Source of the DNA: Ancylobacter radicis
GTDB lineage: Bacteria > Pseudomonadota > Alphaproteobacteria > Rhizobiales > Xanthobacteraceae
DNA: 64,000 nucleotides
Assembly (NCBI RefSeq): GCF_018449475.1
Contig: NZ_JAHCQH010000004.1
Span: forward strand, 186,001-250,000
Reading direction: 5' to 3'
The notes under the pieces were generated by a model. The model was given only the letters and a program-made list of their open reading frames with translations, did no database searches and was not told the DNA's origin. Below, one piece after another: positions 31,966 to 40,151 of this stretch (positions are counted from its first letter, which is position 1; every line of letters begins with the position of its first letter). The position numbers and the translations under genes are program-made.

Positions 31966-32679
31966 ATGGCGATGGGTTTGGCGCGCAGTGCAGCTGTCGC
32001 ATTGGTGATTGGTCTGTCCGGCGTTTCGCTGCTGGGCGTTGAGTTCGGCCAGGCGCAGGATAGTTCCGGGGCTGGTACTGGTTCCGGTGTTAGCGGTGCT
32101 TTTAATCCTTCTACGCGTTTAAATCTTGGCGGCGGCGGTAGTGGAACTCGGCCGTCTTCCAGCGGCGTCCCGGTCGCTCCCGTGGTGGCCGGTTCATCGG
32201 AGCAGCGGGCTGCCACGGTCAAGGCTTATGTCGCGGCGCTGGTCGCGGCGCAGCGTGCCGGGAATCTCTCGACTGCGGATTTGCGCGGCATTCTTCGCGA
32301 TTTTGTCGTGGCCAACCAGAGTATCGCCGGCGAGGTGGTGGCGGCCATCGTCGCTTTCAGCAGCGAGGGGGCGCCTGGGATTAGTCCCAATCTCAGCCTG
32401 ACCCAGTTGCTGGCGGATGGCGTGGCCCTCGGTGTTGCAGAGCTTCAGGTTTCTGCGCCGACCAGTCCTGCGGCGGCGGCGGCGCTCCAGGCAATCAATC
32501 AAACCTTTGCCGATGCGGGCGTGTCGCGGGGCAGCGCCTTCGGGGCGCAATTCGCTGTGACATTGAATGCGGCTGGCGGGACACTGATACCTCCGGGGCT
32601 TGCGCCGGCGACCAGTCCGATCGCGGTGATCATTCCGTCATTGCCGAACGATCCGACCAACGAAATTAGCCCGACCTAA
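31966..32679 (+). CDS. Secreted protein of unknown function heading the second EPS locus
   Basis: A 237-residue protein with a signal peptide (apolar core at about residues 9-25, likely cut after Ala30), then a Gly/Ser-rich low-complexity linker to residue 70, an alanine-rich helical domain at about 75-200, and a Pro/Thr-rich tail. Codon use includes more A/T-ending codons than neighbouring genes. I recognise no family. It is 38 bp upstream of the beta-barrel gene and likely co-transcribed with it, so a periplasmic or surface role in EPS export is a reasonable guess. A second Met is at residue 3. Confidence 0.75.
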   Translation: MAMGLARSAAVALVIGLSGVSLLGVEFGQAQDSSGAGTGSGVSGAFNPSTRLNLGGGGSGTRPSSSGVPVAPVVAGSSEQRAATVKAYVAALVAAQRAGNLSTADLRGILRDFVVANQSIAGEVVAAIVAFSSEGAPGISPNLSLTQLLADGVALGVAELQVSAPTSPAAAAALQAINQTFADAGVSRGSAFGAQFAVTLNAAGGTLIPPGLAPATSPIAVIIPSLPNDPTNEISPT

Positions 32680-32717
32680 GAGCATTGCGGGGCGCTGTGA
32701 ATTTGAGGGGCGGGGAT

Positions 32718-33995
32718 ATGAAGAAGATTGCGGCAGCGGGCCTGGTATCGGCCCTTCTTGGTAGCGTATTCGGTGGCGTTGCGGGCGCTGCGGAATATCC
32801 GGCGCCGGCGTCTGCCGCGTCGACCTCGAACCCCCTTACCATGGGGGTTGGCGACCGTGCGGCGGCTGTCTCGGCTCCGGGTATCGCCCTGTCGTCGTTC
32901 AGCATCCTGCCGTCGCTGTATGTCGGTGGTGGCTATAATGACAACATCACGGCGACCAATACCAACGAGAAGGCGGACTGGATCCTGACCGTCAAGCCGG
33001 CTGTCACCGTGAAGTCCGACTGGACCCAGCATTATCTCGGCTTTGACGGTTACTTCCAGAGCGGCAGCTACGCCAAATACAGCGATGCCGACTATCAGAA
33101 CTATTCGGTCGGGACCAATGGCCGCCTCGATATGGCGGATAATCTGGAACTCATCGGCTATGCGCGCTTCTCGCACCTCAACGAGTTGCCGGGCGATGAC
33201 GAGACCGACACCGGTCTGACCTCGCCGCTGCCTTATGACCAGACCACGGCCGGCGTCGGTTTCCGCAAGCAGTTCAACCGCATGTGGACGCGGGTCCTGT
33301 TCGACTTCCGTGACCGTGCCTTCGACGACGCGATCGACGGTGTCCCGACCGATCAGAGCTATCGCGACGGTCAGGACTACAAGATCAGCGGTCGTGTCGG
33401 CTATGACATCAGCCCGCTGACCAGCGTGTTCGTCGGCGGCAGCTATGGCTGGGCCTTCATGGATGACCCGGATTACAACGCCGAAGAATACGAAGTCATC
33501 ACGGGCTTCGAGTTCCAGCCCTCGCGCCTGACGCGCGGCGAGATCTTTATCGGCTACAAGTACTGGGACTCCGAAGGCGATATCGACTCGATCCCGCATT
33601 TCACCTATGGCGCCAATCTCGACTGGTTTGCCACGCCCCTGCTGACGATCAACTTCAATGCCAAGCAGGAGGTCCTGACCTCCAACTTCGATTATGCCGG
33701 GCTCAGCGGTTCGAGCGTGCTGAGTTCGACCGTTGGCATTCGTGGCGATTATGAGTGGCGCCGCAATATTCTCCTCTCCGCCTGGTTCAGCTATCAGAAC
33801 CAGAACTACGAAGATTATCCGCGTGACGACGACCAGTATGTCGCCGGTGCCGAGCTGCGCTACCTTTACAATCGCTACGCGACGTTCCGCCTGACCTATA
33901 ATTACACGGATTACGCGTCGAGCCTGAACGGCGTGAACGGGGTCGAGGACTACCAGCAGAGCGTGGTGAGCGGCGGCATCGTCCTCACCTACTGA
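32718..33995 (+). CDS. Outer-membrane beta-barrel protein (BBP2-type porin) of the EPS locus
   Basis: A 425-residue protein. The signal peptide (MKKIAAAGLVSALLGSVFGG, cut after Ala24) is followed from residue 55 by alternating aromatic/polar strands such as LPSLYVGGGYNDNI and by many Tyr/Asp-rich strand-turn units to the C-terminus, which ends in the barrel-type pattern GGIVLTY. The pattern matches putative beta-barrel porin 2 proteins found in alphaproteobacterial exopolysaccharide clusters. It probably forms an outer-membrane pore or anchor for the polymer. The ATG at 32718 follows AGGGGCGGGG. A hairpin at 34014-34035 closes it. Confidence 0.85.
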   Translation: MKKIAAAGLVSALLGSVFGGVAGAAEYPAPASAASTSNPLTMGVGDRAAAVSAPGIALSSFSILPSLYVGGGYNDNITATNTNEKADWILTVKPAVTVKSDWTQHYLGFDGYFQSGSYAKYSDADYQNYSVGTNGRLDMADNLELIGYARFSHLNELPGDDETDTGLTSPLPYDQTTAGVGFRKQFNRMWTRVLFDFRDRAFDDAIDGVPTDQSYRDGQDYKISGRVGYDISPLTSVFVGGSYGWAFMDDPDYNAEEYEVITGFEFQPSRLTRGEIFIGYKYWDSEGDIDSIPHFTYGANLDWFATPLLTINFNAKQEVLTSNFDYAGLSGSSVLSSTVGIRGDYEWRRNILLSAWFSYQNQNYEDYPRDDDQYVAGAELRYLYNRYATFRLTYNYTDYASSLNGVNGVEDYQQSVVSGGIVLTY

Positions 33996-34013
33996 GGCGA
34001 CACGGTATCTTGA

Positions 34014-34035
34014 CCCGCCCGCATTTGTGGGCGGG
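34014..34035 (+). terminator. Possible terminator after the beta-barrel gene
   Basis: A 7-bp stem (CCCGCCC with GGGCGGG) around GCATTTGT; only a weak T-run follows, so it may be partial and allow some readthrough to the phosphatase gene. Confidence 0.45.
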
Positions 34036-34103
34036 GTGCGTTTAGGGCATGGTCAGTGGGGGCTCGTACGGTTTCGTTCATCCCAAGCTCCCTGGCCGAA
34101 TTC

Positions 34104-34859
34104 ATGTTGTTTTCCCGCTTTCGCGCCCCCGCGGCGGCTCCCACAATGTACCGGATCCCGGAAGGCGAGCGCGTCTACGCCACGGGTGACATTCACGGGC
34201 GCTACGACCTCCTGAGCCGCCTGCTGGACGATGCCCTGCGCGACATGGGAACCGGCGCGGCCGGGGTAACAAGCCAGTTTGTCTTTCTCGGCGACTATAT
34301 TGATCGCGGTGCCGATACCCGCCGGGTGCTGGACTGCCTGATCAAGGGACGCAGCGCGTCCGGCTGGGTGTGCCTCAAGGGCAATCACGAGGCTATGTTG
34401 CTTGATGCCCTCGATGGCCGCCGGGACTGGAGTTCGTGGCTGGCCAATGGCGGTGTGGAAACGCTGTTCTCCTATGGTCTCCTCGCCCGCGACTACATGA
34501 CCGCGGGCCGGACAAGCGAGTTGCGTGAGGCGGTGCTGGAGGCGATGCCGGCCGAGCACCTTGCTTTCCTGCGCGACCTGCCGGCCTCACATGTGGTGGG
34601 AGGCTATTTCTTCTGTCACGCCGGCATCCGCCCCGGCCTGCCGCTGGACCGGCAAACCGAGGATGATCTGCTCTGGATCCGCGATGTGTTCGTCGATTCA
34701 GGGGATGATCACGGCAAGCGCATCGTTCATGGACACACGCCGGTGATGGTGCCGGATGTCCGGCCAAACCGCGTCAATGTCGACACAGGCGCCTATCTCA
34801 CTCACCGCCTGAGCTGCGCGGTGCTGGAAGGGCCGGATGTGCGGTTCCTGCACACATGA
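34104..34859 (+). CDS. Serine/threonine-phosphatase-like metallophosphoesterase
   Basis: A 251-residue calcineurin-like phosphoesterase of the PPP family. All metal and catalytic motifs are present in order: GDIHGRYD, GDYIDRGAD, KGNHEAMLL, then CHAGIRPGLPL and HGHTPV. Members dephosphorylate Ser/Thr proteins or diadenosine tetraphosphate. The ATG at 34104 fits homologues that begin shortly before a PEGxRVYAxGDIHGR segment; a GTG at 34056 with AGGG upstream is an alternative. Its stop overlaps the next ATG (34856-34859), so it is coupled to the membrane polymerase/ligase gene and may control EPS assembly by dephosphorylation. Confidence 0.88.
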   Translation: MLFSRFRAPAAAPTMYRIPEGERVYATGDIHGRYDLLSRLLDDALRDMGTGAAGVTSQFVFLGDYIDRGADTRRVLDCLIKGRSASGWVCLKGNHEAMLLDALDGRRDWSSWLANGGVETLFSYGLLARDYMTAGRTSELREAVLEAMPAEHLAFLRDLPASHVVGGYFFCHAGIRPGLPLDRQTEDDLLWIRDVFVDSGDDHGKRIVHGHTPVMVPDVRPNRVNVDTGAYLTHRLSCAVLEGPDVRFLHT

Positions 34860-36352
34860 GCCGAGGCGTGGCTGAGCCGAAACTATCCCCAGACGCCCCG
34901 CGCCGTTCGCCGAACGGGGCGTTTCTGCGCCGACGAACGCCGGCAGACACCTATAACGACATCATTTTCGTGTTTTTCGTGCTCGCTTTGGCGTGGGCTC
35001 CGCTGTTTTTCGGCAGCAACCGCCCGCTGGCCTGGGCGGTGAATGCCGTTCTCTTCGGCGCCCTCTTGATCCTGTTCGAGGCGGGGCGATTGGTGAGTGG
35101 CGCGCCGCATCCGGTTTCCTGGCGCCGCATCTGGTGGTGCGGGGCACTGTTCGCGCTTTTTGTAGTCTGGATTCTGTTCCAGATCGTGCCTTGGGCGCCC
35201 GCCGCCTGGCAAAACCCGTTCTGGGACCTGGCGCGCCAGGCCCTTGCCGGTTTTTCCGCCGCGCCGCGCATGGAGGGGGCCATTTCAGCCTCGCCGGATG
35301 ATGGACTCGTGGCGCTGATCCGGCTGGCCCCGAACGCGGTGAGTTTCTATCTCGGGCTGCAACTCTGCCGGGACCGACGTCGGGCGGAGATATTCGCCTT
35401 TGCGCTTGTCGGCCTGATCACGCTCTATGCCTGCTATGGGATCGTGCAGTTGCTGTTCTTTCCGCAGGAACTGCTCTGGGCGCCCAAGCGGTCCTATCTC
35501 GATGCGGTCACGTCGACCTTCGTCAACCGCAACAGCTTCGCGACCTTCGCCGCTGTCGGTTTGATCGTGACGCTGGGCCTGATGCTGGAGAGCTTCCGCC
35601 GGCAGGATGGGGGGAGAGCCGTTCCTCTCGCGCACCGCATCGCCACGCTCACGGACCAAATCGTGCGCCGTGCCCTTCCGCTGACAATTCCGGCGTTGAT
35701 CATCGGTGTGGCCCTGCTCTGGAGCCTGTCCCGTGCGGGCATGATGAGCGGTCTGCTGGGTGTCCTCGCCCTGCTTGTTCTGTTTGTGTGCTTTGAACGT
35801 CGGCGGGGTGGGCTTCTGGCGGTCAGCGGGCTCGTGCTTATCGCCCTAGTCGCGATTCTGCTGACCTATGGAGGCGGCGTGGCCGAGCGGCTGGAAGCTG
35901 CCGGACAGGAGGGCGTCGAGGATATGTCGGCTCGACTGACCGCTCCGACCAGCACTTTCACCGCGGCTCTGGATCAACCTCTCTTCGGGTTTGGTTATGG
36001 CAGTTTTCCGAAGATATTCCCGCAATATCGGGCCGACCCCTATATTTTCGCCTTCTGGAACCACGCTCATAACACCTATGCCGAAATCATCATGGATGTC
36101 GGCTTTCCGGCGGCAGCGATTGTGGGTCTTCTCATGGTCGTTCTGCTGATCAGCATCTTTCGCAATGTGACCCGCTGCGAGCGCCGCCCCATGCTGAGCC
36201 TCGTGGCGCTGGCGGCGAGCGTGACTGTACTCATCCACTCAATGGTGGATTTCAGCCTGCAGATTCAAGCGGTTGCGCTTATCTACTGGGGTCTCTTGGG
36301 AGCAGGACTGGCACAAAGCTGGAGCCGCCGCATCGAGACCGCGCAAAGCTAA
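34856..36352 (+). CDS. O-antigen ligase / EPS polymerase-like membrane protein
   Basis: A 498-residue membrane protein with about ten to twelve helices and a large periplasmic loop at about residues 315-405. The helix-flanking motif TFVNRNSFATF near residue 220 and FGFGYGSFPKIF followed by the HAHNTYAEI motif are hallmarks of the O-antigen ligase family (WaaL/Wzy). The histidines in HAHN are the expected catalytic-loop residues. It overlaps the phosphatase gene by four bases. Whether it ligates or polymerises cannot be told; with the Wzc-like gene nearby, polymerase is more likely. Confidence 0.88.
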   Translation: MSRGVAEPKLSPDAPRRSPNGAFLRRRTPADTYNDIIFVFFVLALAWAPLFFGSNRPLAWAVNAVLFGALLILFEAGRLVSGAPHPVSWRRIWWCGALFALFVVWILFQIVPWAPAAWQNPFWDLARQALAGFSAAPRMEGAISASPDDGLVALIRLAPNAVSFYLGLQLCRDRRRAEIFAFALVGLITLYACYGIVQLLFFPQELLWAPKRSYLDAVTSTFVNRNSFATFAAVGLIVTLGLMLESFRRQDGGRAVPLAHRIATLTDQIVRRALPLTIPALIIGVALLWSLSRAGMMSGLLGVLALLVLFVCFERRRGGLLAVSGLVLIALVAILLTYGGGVAERLEAAGQEGVEDMSARLTAPTSTFTAALDQPLFGFGYGSFPKIFPQYRADPYIFAFWNHAHNTYAEIIMDVGFPAAAIVGLLMVVLLISIFRNVTRCERRPMLSLVALAASVTVLIHSMVDFSLQIQAVALIYWGLLGAGLAQSWSRRIETAQS

Positions 36353-36413
36353 GTATCGATGCCGCGATGTTGGTGGGACGACGACCCGATAATCATCCGA
36401 CCGGATCGGACAA

Positions 36414-37031
36414 CTAGAACAGGCGCTCCGCGACGCGCACGATGTCACCAGGATAGACCATCGTCGTGGTCGCCACAGGGTAGGAATATTCCTGTGTCTG
36501 TCCCGCGCGGCGGATCAACACGGTCTGGTCATTGGCGCGATAGTTGAAGCCGCCGGCAACCGCGACGGCGCTGATAATATTCATGCCGTTGCGGAAAGGA
36601 TACTCGCCCGGCTTGCTGACTTCGCCGATGATATAAAAGGGCCGGTATTTCAGGATTTCAACGTTGACACGCGGATCGCGCATATAGCCGGCCGAGAGCT
36701 TGGTGCTGATCTCCTGCTCAAGCTGGCGCTGCGTTACGCCGGCCGCTTTCAAGCTGCCGACCAGCGGGATGGAAATGGCCCCGGAGGCATCCACTTCGAA
36801 TTCGCCGGAAAGAGACGGTTCGTTGAAGACAGTCAGTCGGATTCGATCGCCCGTGCCGAGCACGTATTCCGGCGGGGATTCCGGGCTGGCAGTTGCGGAA
36901 GGCGGCGCGCTCGGGGCGGAGGCGCACCCGGCGAGAAGGCTGGCGGCGATGCCAACTACCAAGGAGCGGCGCGTGCCATCCAATAATAGGCGAGACTTCG
37001 TGCGGCCAAACTTACTCCAGACAAGCATCAT
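36414..37031 (-). CDS. Polysaccharide export lipoprotein, Wza-like (short form)
   Basis: A 205-residue lipoprotein with lipobox SLLAGC (Cys36), a Pro/Ser-rich linker to residue 52, a Poly_export domain beginning YVLGTGDRIRLTVF and one SLBB-like repeat (YIIGEVSKPGEYPF). It is shorter than the Wza-like protein at 1623 and is the form usually paired with a two-domain ExoP/Wzc, which is divergently encoded at 37288. It is convergent with the polymerase gene, 61 bp apart. The start could also be Met2. Confidence 0.9.
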   Translation of the reverse strand: MMLVWSKFGRTKSRLLLDGTRRSLVVGIAASLLAGCASAPSAPPSATASPESPPEYVLGTGDRIRLTVFNEPSLSGEFEVDASGAISIPLVGSLKAAGVTQRQLEQEISTKLSAGYMRDPRVNVEILKYRPFYIIGEVSKPGEYPFRNGMNIISAVAVAGGFNYRANDQTVLIRRAGQTQEYSYPVATTTMVYPGDIVRVAERLF

Positions 37032-37287
37032 TTTACCTTAGTAGGTCAACGAACAGTTCTGTCATGAACGTCTATTCCCGATCATGTATCGTTCTGTTGA
37101 CACCTTGTGGCCAAGGGGTGCGAACAATGTGAACATGCCAAAATTTATATCACCGTGCCGCGCGAGCGTCTCTATGAATCGCATGGGTACGTGAGTATAA
37201 TGCACATTGACGGAGATGGGTGGCCAGCGGGGGCGGGTCGCGCTTTGTCTCTCGATCTGCGTCAATATAAATTTCAAGTGAGTGGAT
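37032..37287. promoter_or_regulatory. Divergent promoter region of the Wza-like and Wzc-like genes
   Basis: 256 bp. TTGACA at 37097-37102 abuts and overlaps a palindrome CCTTG-TGGC-CAAGG at 37103-37116, which could be an operator. GAACAGTTC near 37048 is a second small palindrome. No matching -10 box is certain. Confidence 0.35.
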
Positions 37288-39483
37288 ATGCACGGGAAGA
37301 TTGCGGAATTTGCTCGTCTCGAAGAGAGCGGGCAACTCGATATCCATAGTATTGTCGACTTTCTGCTGCGGCGCTGGAAGATGATTCTGGCGATCATGAT
37401 TTCCGTGCTGGCCGCCACAGTGGTGGTTCTGCTGACTCTCACGCCAAAATACACGAGTACCGCTGAGGTTCTGCTTGATTCATCCTCTCGGCAGACGCTG
37501 GGTGACCAGTTGTCTCCGGGCCAGGATCCGACGGTCATGGACGATCAAATTTCGATCATGACGTCCGTGAATTTTCTCAGGCGCGTCGTCGAGCGCGAGA
37601 AGCTTACCGAGGACCCGGAATTCGGGGTTTCCAAGCCATCCCTGTTCGGCTGGATCATGTCGTTTTTTCCGTCAGGTGCGCCGGCCGTGAATGCCGGTGG
37701 TGCCGTGGCCGACCCGGATGCGATTCCCAGCAATGTGCGCGGCACGATATCGCGCCTGAAGCGGGCCATGACAGTTGCCCGCAGCGGCCGCTCGTCGATC
37801 ATTTCGATCGCGGTTGAATCCGAGAGTGGCGAAAAGTCTGCGCGCCTCGCCAATGCCATCGCGGATGCCTATATCGTTGATCAACTTGAAAATCGCTTCG
37901 ATTCCGCGCGGCGCGCCACGACCTGGTTGACGGATCGGCTTCAGAGCCTGCGCGATGCGCTGCGGAAATCGGAGGAGGAGGCGGTTCGTTTCCGCACCGA
38001 CAACAATCTTGTCGCGGTCGGCTCTAAGACGCTGAATGAGCAGCAGCTTTCCGAGGTGAACGCCGAGCTGGTGCAGATCCAGACCGAGGCGGCGGAGAAG
38101 AAGGCGAAATACGAGCAGGCCCGTGATCTCGTGGAGAGCGGCGGCAAGGTCGACACGATTCCCGATGTGATCCGCTCCGCCGTGATCGGTGATTTGCGCG
38201 GACGGCTCGCCGCAGTTTCGGCGCGCGAGGCCGATCTTGTATCGCGCTATGGCGAGCGCCACCCGCTGGTTGTCAATGTGCGCGCCGAGCGCCGCGAAGT
38301 GGAGCGGCTGATCAGCGCCGAAATCCAGCGCATCATCGCCAACCTCCAGAATGATTACGATGTTGCCCAGTCGCGCGCCGAGGCGATGGCCGCCAATGTC
38401 GCGGCGGCGTCGGGCCAGGCCAGCAGCGACAACTCGCTGACCATCCGGTTGCGCGAGCTGGAGCGCGATGCGCAGGCCAACCGTACCCTTTACGAGACCT
38501 TCCTCAACCAGGCCAAGCTGACGTCCGAACAGTCCGAGGTCGATATCCGGGACGCGCGCATCATCACGCCGGCCTTGCCGAGCGGCACGCCCTCCTTTCC
38601 CTCGCGCAGTCTCTTCCTGGCCGCGGGTGGTCTTCTCGGCCTGATGCTCGGTGTCGGCATCGCCTTCACGCTCGACCTGTTGAACTCCGGTTTCAACAGC
38701 CCGCGCGAGGTTGAGGAGCAGACCGGGTTGCCGGTTCTGTCCTCCGTGGAGTGGGCCGAGTTCGAAGGGGAGGCGGTCGCCGGTTCCGTCCCGGTCGTGC
38801 GCTATCTGGTCGAGAAACCATTGTCGCGCTTCAGTGAATCGATCCGCAGCCTGCGCGCGGGCGTGCAGATGTCGGATGTCGACAACCCGCCGCAAATTGT
38901 CGAGATCACTTCGGCTTCGCCCGGCGAAGGCAAAACATCGCTGGCGATTTCTCTGGCGGTTTCCGCCGCGACTTCGGGCAAGCGCGCGCTTCTCATCGAT
39001 TGCGACCTGCGGCGCCCGTCCATTTCGCAGCAATTCGGTCTCACCGAGCGCCCCGGTCTGGTCGAACTGCTCGCCCAGACCGCCTCCTCCGACGGTATCC
39101 TGCATCGCGACAAGGCGTCAGGCGTCTATGTAATGGGCTCGGGCGCGAAGACGCAGAGCCCGCCGGATCTGCTCGGCTCGGCCCGCATGCAGCATCTGCT
39201 CGACCAGCTTCGCCAGAGCTTCGATCTGATCATTCTCGACGCGCCCCCGGTCGGGCCGGTGATCGACGCCGCCGTGCTGGCCAGCATGGCCGACAAGGTG
39301 GTGTTCGTCGTCCGATGGAGCGCGACGGCACGCGAATTCGTGCGCCATTCACTCGAACGCATTCCCGGCGACCGCAAGGTCTGCGGCATCGCGTTCAACA
39401 TGGTTGATCTGCGCCGGACGCCGAAATACGGCCGTTATTCCTATTATTCATCGGCTTATTATAAGAAGTACTACGTCGGATGA
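37288..39483 (+). CDS. Polysaccharide co-polymerase with C-terminal tyrosine kinase (Wzc/ExoP/GumC-like)
   Basis: A 731-residue inner-membrane protein. Residues 15-110 and 440-470 hold the Wzz domain with two transmembrane helices (first near 34-54); the periplasmic part has long coiled coils at about 190-390. The cytoplasmic BY-kinase domain has Walker A SPGEGKTS near 541-549, Walker A' LLIDCDLRRP and Walker B LIILDAPPVG. The tail has eight tyrosines in its last 18 residues, the cluster whose autophosphorylation controls chain length. The ATG at 37288 is preferred over GTG at 37282. Its stop overlaps the next ATG, and the Wza-like partner is divergent. Confidence 0.95.
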   Translation: MHGKIAEFARLEESGQLDIHSIVDFLLRRWKMILAIMISVLAATVVVLLTLTPKYTSTAEVLLDSSSRQTLGDQLSPGQDPTVMDDQISIMTSVNFLRRVVEREKLTEDPEFGVSKPSLFGWIMSFFPSGAPAVNAGGAVADPDAIPSNVRGTISRLKRAMTVARSGRSSIISIAVESESGEKSARLANAIADAYIVDQLENRFDSARRATTWLTDRLQSLRDALRKSEEEAVRFRTDNNLVAVGSKTLNEQQLSEVNAELVQIQTEAAEKKAKYEQARDLVESGGKVDTIPDVIRSAVIGDLRGRLAAVSAREADLVSRYGERHPLVVNVRAERREVERLISAEIQRIIANLQNDYDVAQSRAEAMAANVAAASGQASSDNSLTIRLRELERDAQANRTLYETFLNQAKLTSEQSEVDIRDARIITPALPSGTPSFPSRSLFLAAGGLLGLMLGVGIAFTLDLLNSGFNSPREVEEQTGLPVLSSVEWAEFEGEAVAGSVPVVRYLVEKPLSRFSESIRSLRAGVQMSDVDNPPQIVEITSASPGEGKTSLAISLAVSAATSGKRALLIDCDLRRPSISQQFGLTERPGLVELLAQTASSDGILHRDKASGVYVMGSGAKTQSPPDLLGSARMQHLLDQLRQSFDLIILDAPPVGPVIDAAVLASMADKVVFVVRWSATAREFVRHSLERIPGDRKVCGIAFNMVDLRRTPKYGRYSYYSSAYYKKYYVG

Positions 39484-40139
39484 TCCGTGCCGGTGCCATG
39501 GCAAGGCCGGGCGCCGCGCTCGTGTCGGCGCTGCTTGTCGTGTTGTCGGCGCTGCTGGTTTACCAGGGTATCCAGCTCTGGCGCTTCAACGCACTGGAGC
39601 AGCAGGCGACCGCGACACTTGAGGGGGAATACTGGCGGGCGGAGACAATTCAGCCGCTGGTCGATCTGCGCGACTCATTGACAGGGTGGCAGGACACGGC
39701 GGGCATGCGCAGCCGGGCACGGCAACTCGGCTCCCGGCTCGGGCAGGCCATGGGGCAATCGCCAAGCGCCACGCAGCGCGACGCAGCGGCGGTGCTTGCC
39801 GTCGACCCGGTGAACGCAAGCGCCTGGATGGATCTCGCGATCGCCAGTTGGGCGGCCTCGGACCGGGCGCTCGCTTATGAGGCCTGGAAGATGTCCTCGC
39901 TTGTGGCGCCACGCGAGATGGGCCATGTGACCCGTCGCATGGCCTTCCTGCTCGCGCTCTGGCCGCAGGCACCGGATGAGCTCAAGCAGCAATTCTTCTT
40001 TCAGCTGAACCTGATGTTCGGCGCCAGCCGCTATTTCGGCACGCCCTGGCGTAAGCTGATGGCGAAGGTTCCCGCGGACATTCGCAAACAGGTCGATGCC
40101 GAATGGCGCGCTTATGGCAGGCCGGCAAGCCTGCGCTGA
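39480..40139 (+). CDS. Membrane-anchored protein of unknown function coupled to the Wzc-like gene
   Basis: A 219-residue protein with one N-terminal membrane anchor (apolar at about residues 13-30) and a soluble, probably periplasmic helical part. Around residues 104-150 the sequence (VDPVNASAWMDLAIASWAASDRALAYEAW and on) resembles a degenerate tetratricopeptide repeat. The ATG overlaps the Wzc-like stop as ATGA, which implies fixed stoichiometry. I do not recognise a named family. It may assist EPS chain-length control or assembly. It converges with ackA after 12 bp. Confidence 0.75.
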   Translation: MIRAGAMARPGAALVSALLVVLSALLVYQGIQLWRFNALEQQATATLEGEYWRAETIQPLVDLRDSLTGWQDTAGMRSRARQLGSRLGQAMGQSPSATQRDAAAVLAVDPVNASAWMDLAIASWAASDRALAYEAWKMSSLVAPREMGHVTRRMAFLLALWPQAPDELKQQFFFQLNLMFGASRYFGTPWRKLMAKVPADIRKQVDAEWRAYGRPASLR

Positions 40140-40151
40140 ACCGGGCCCCCG

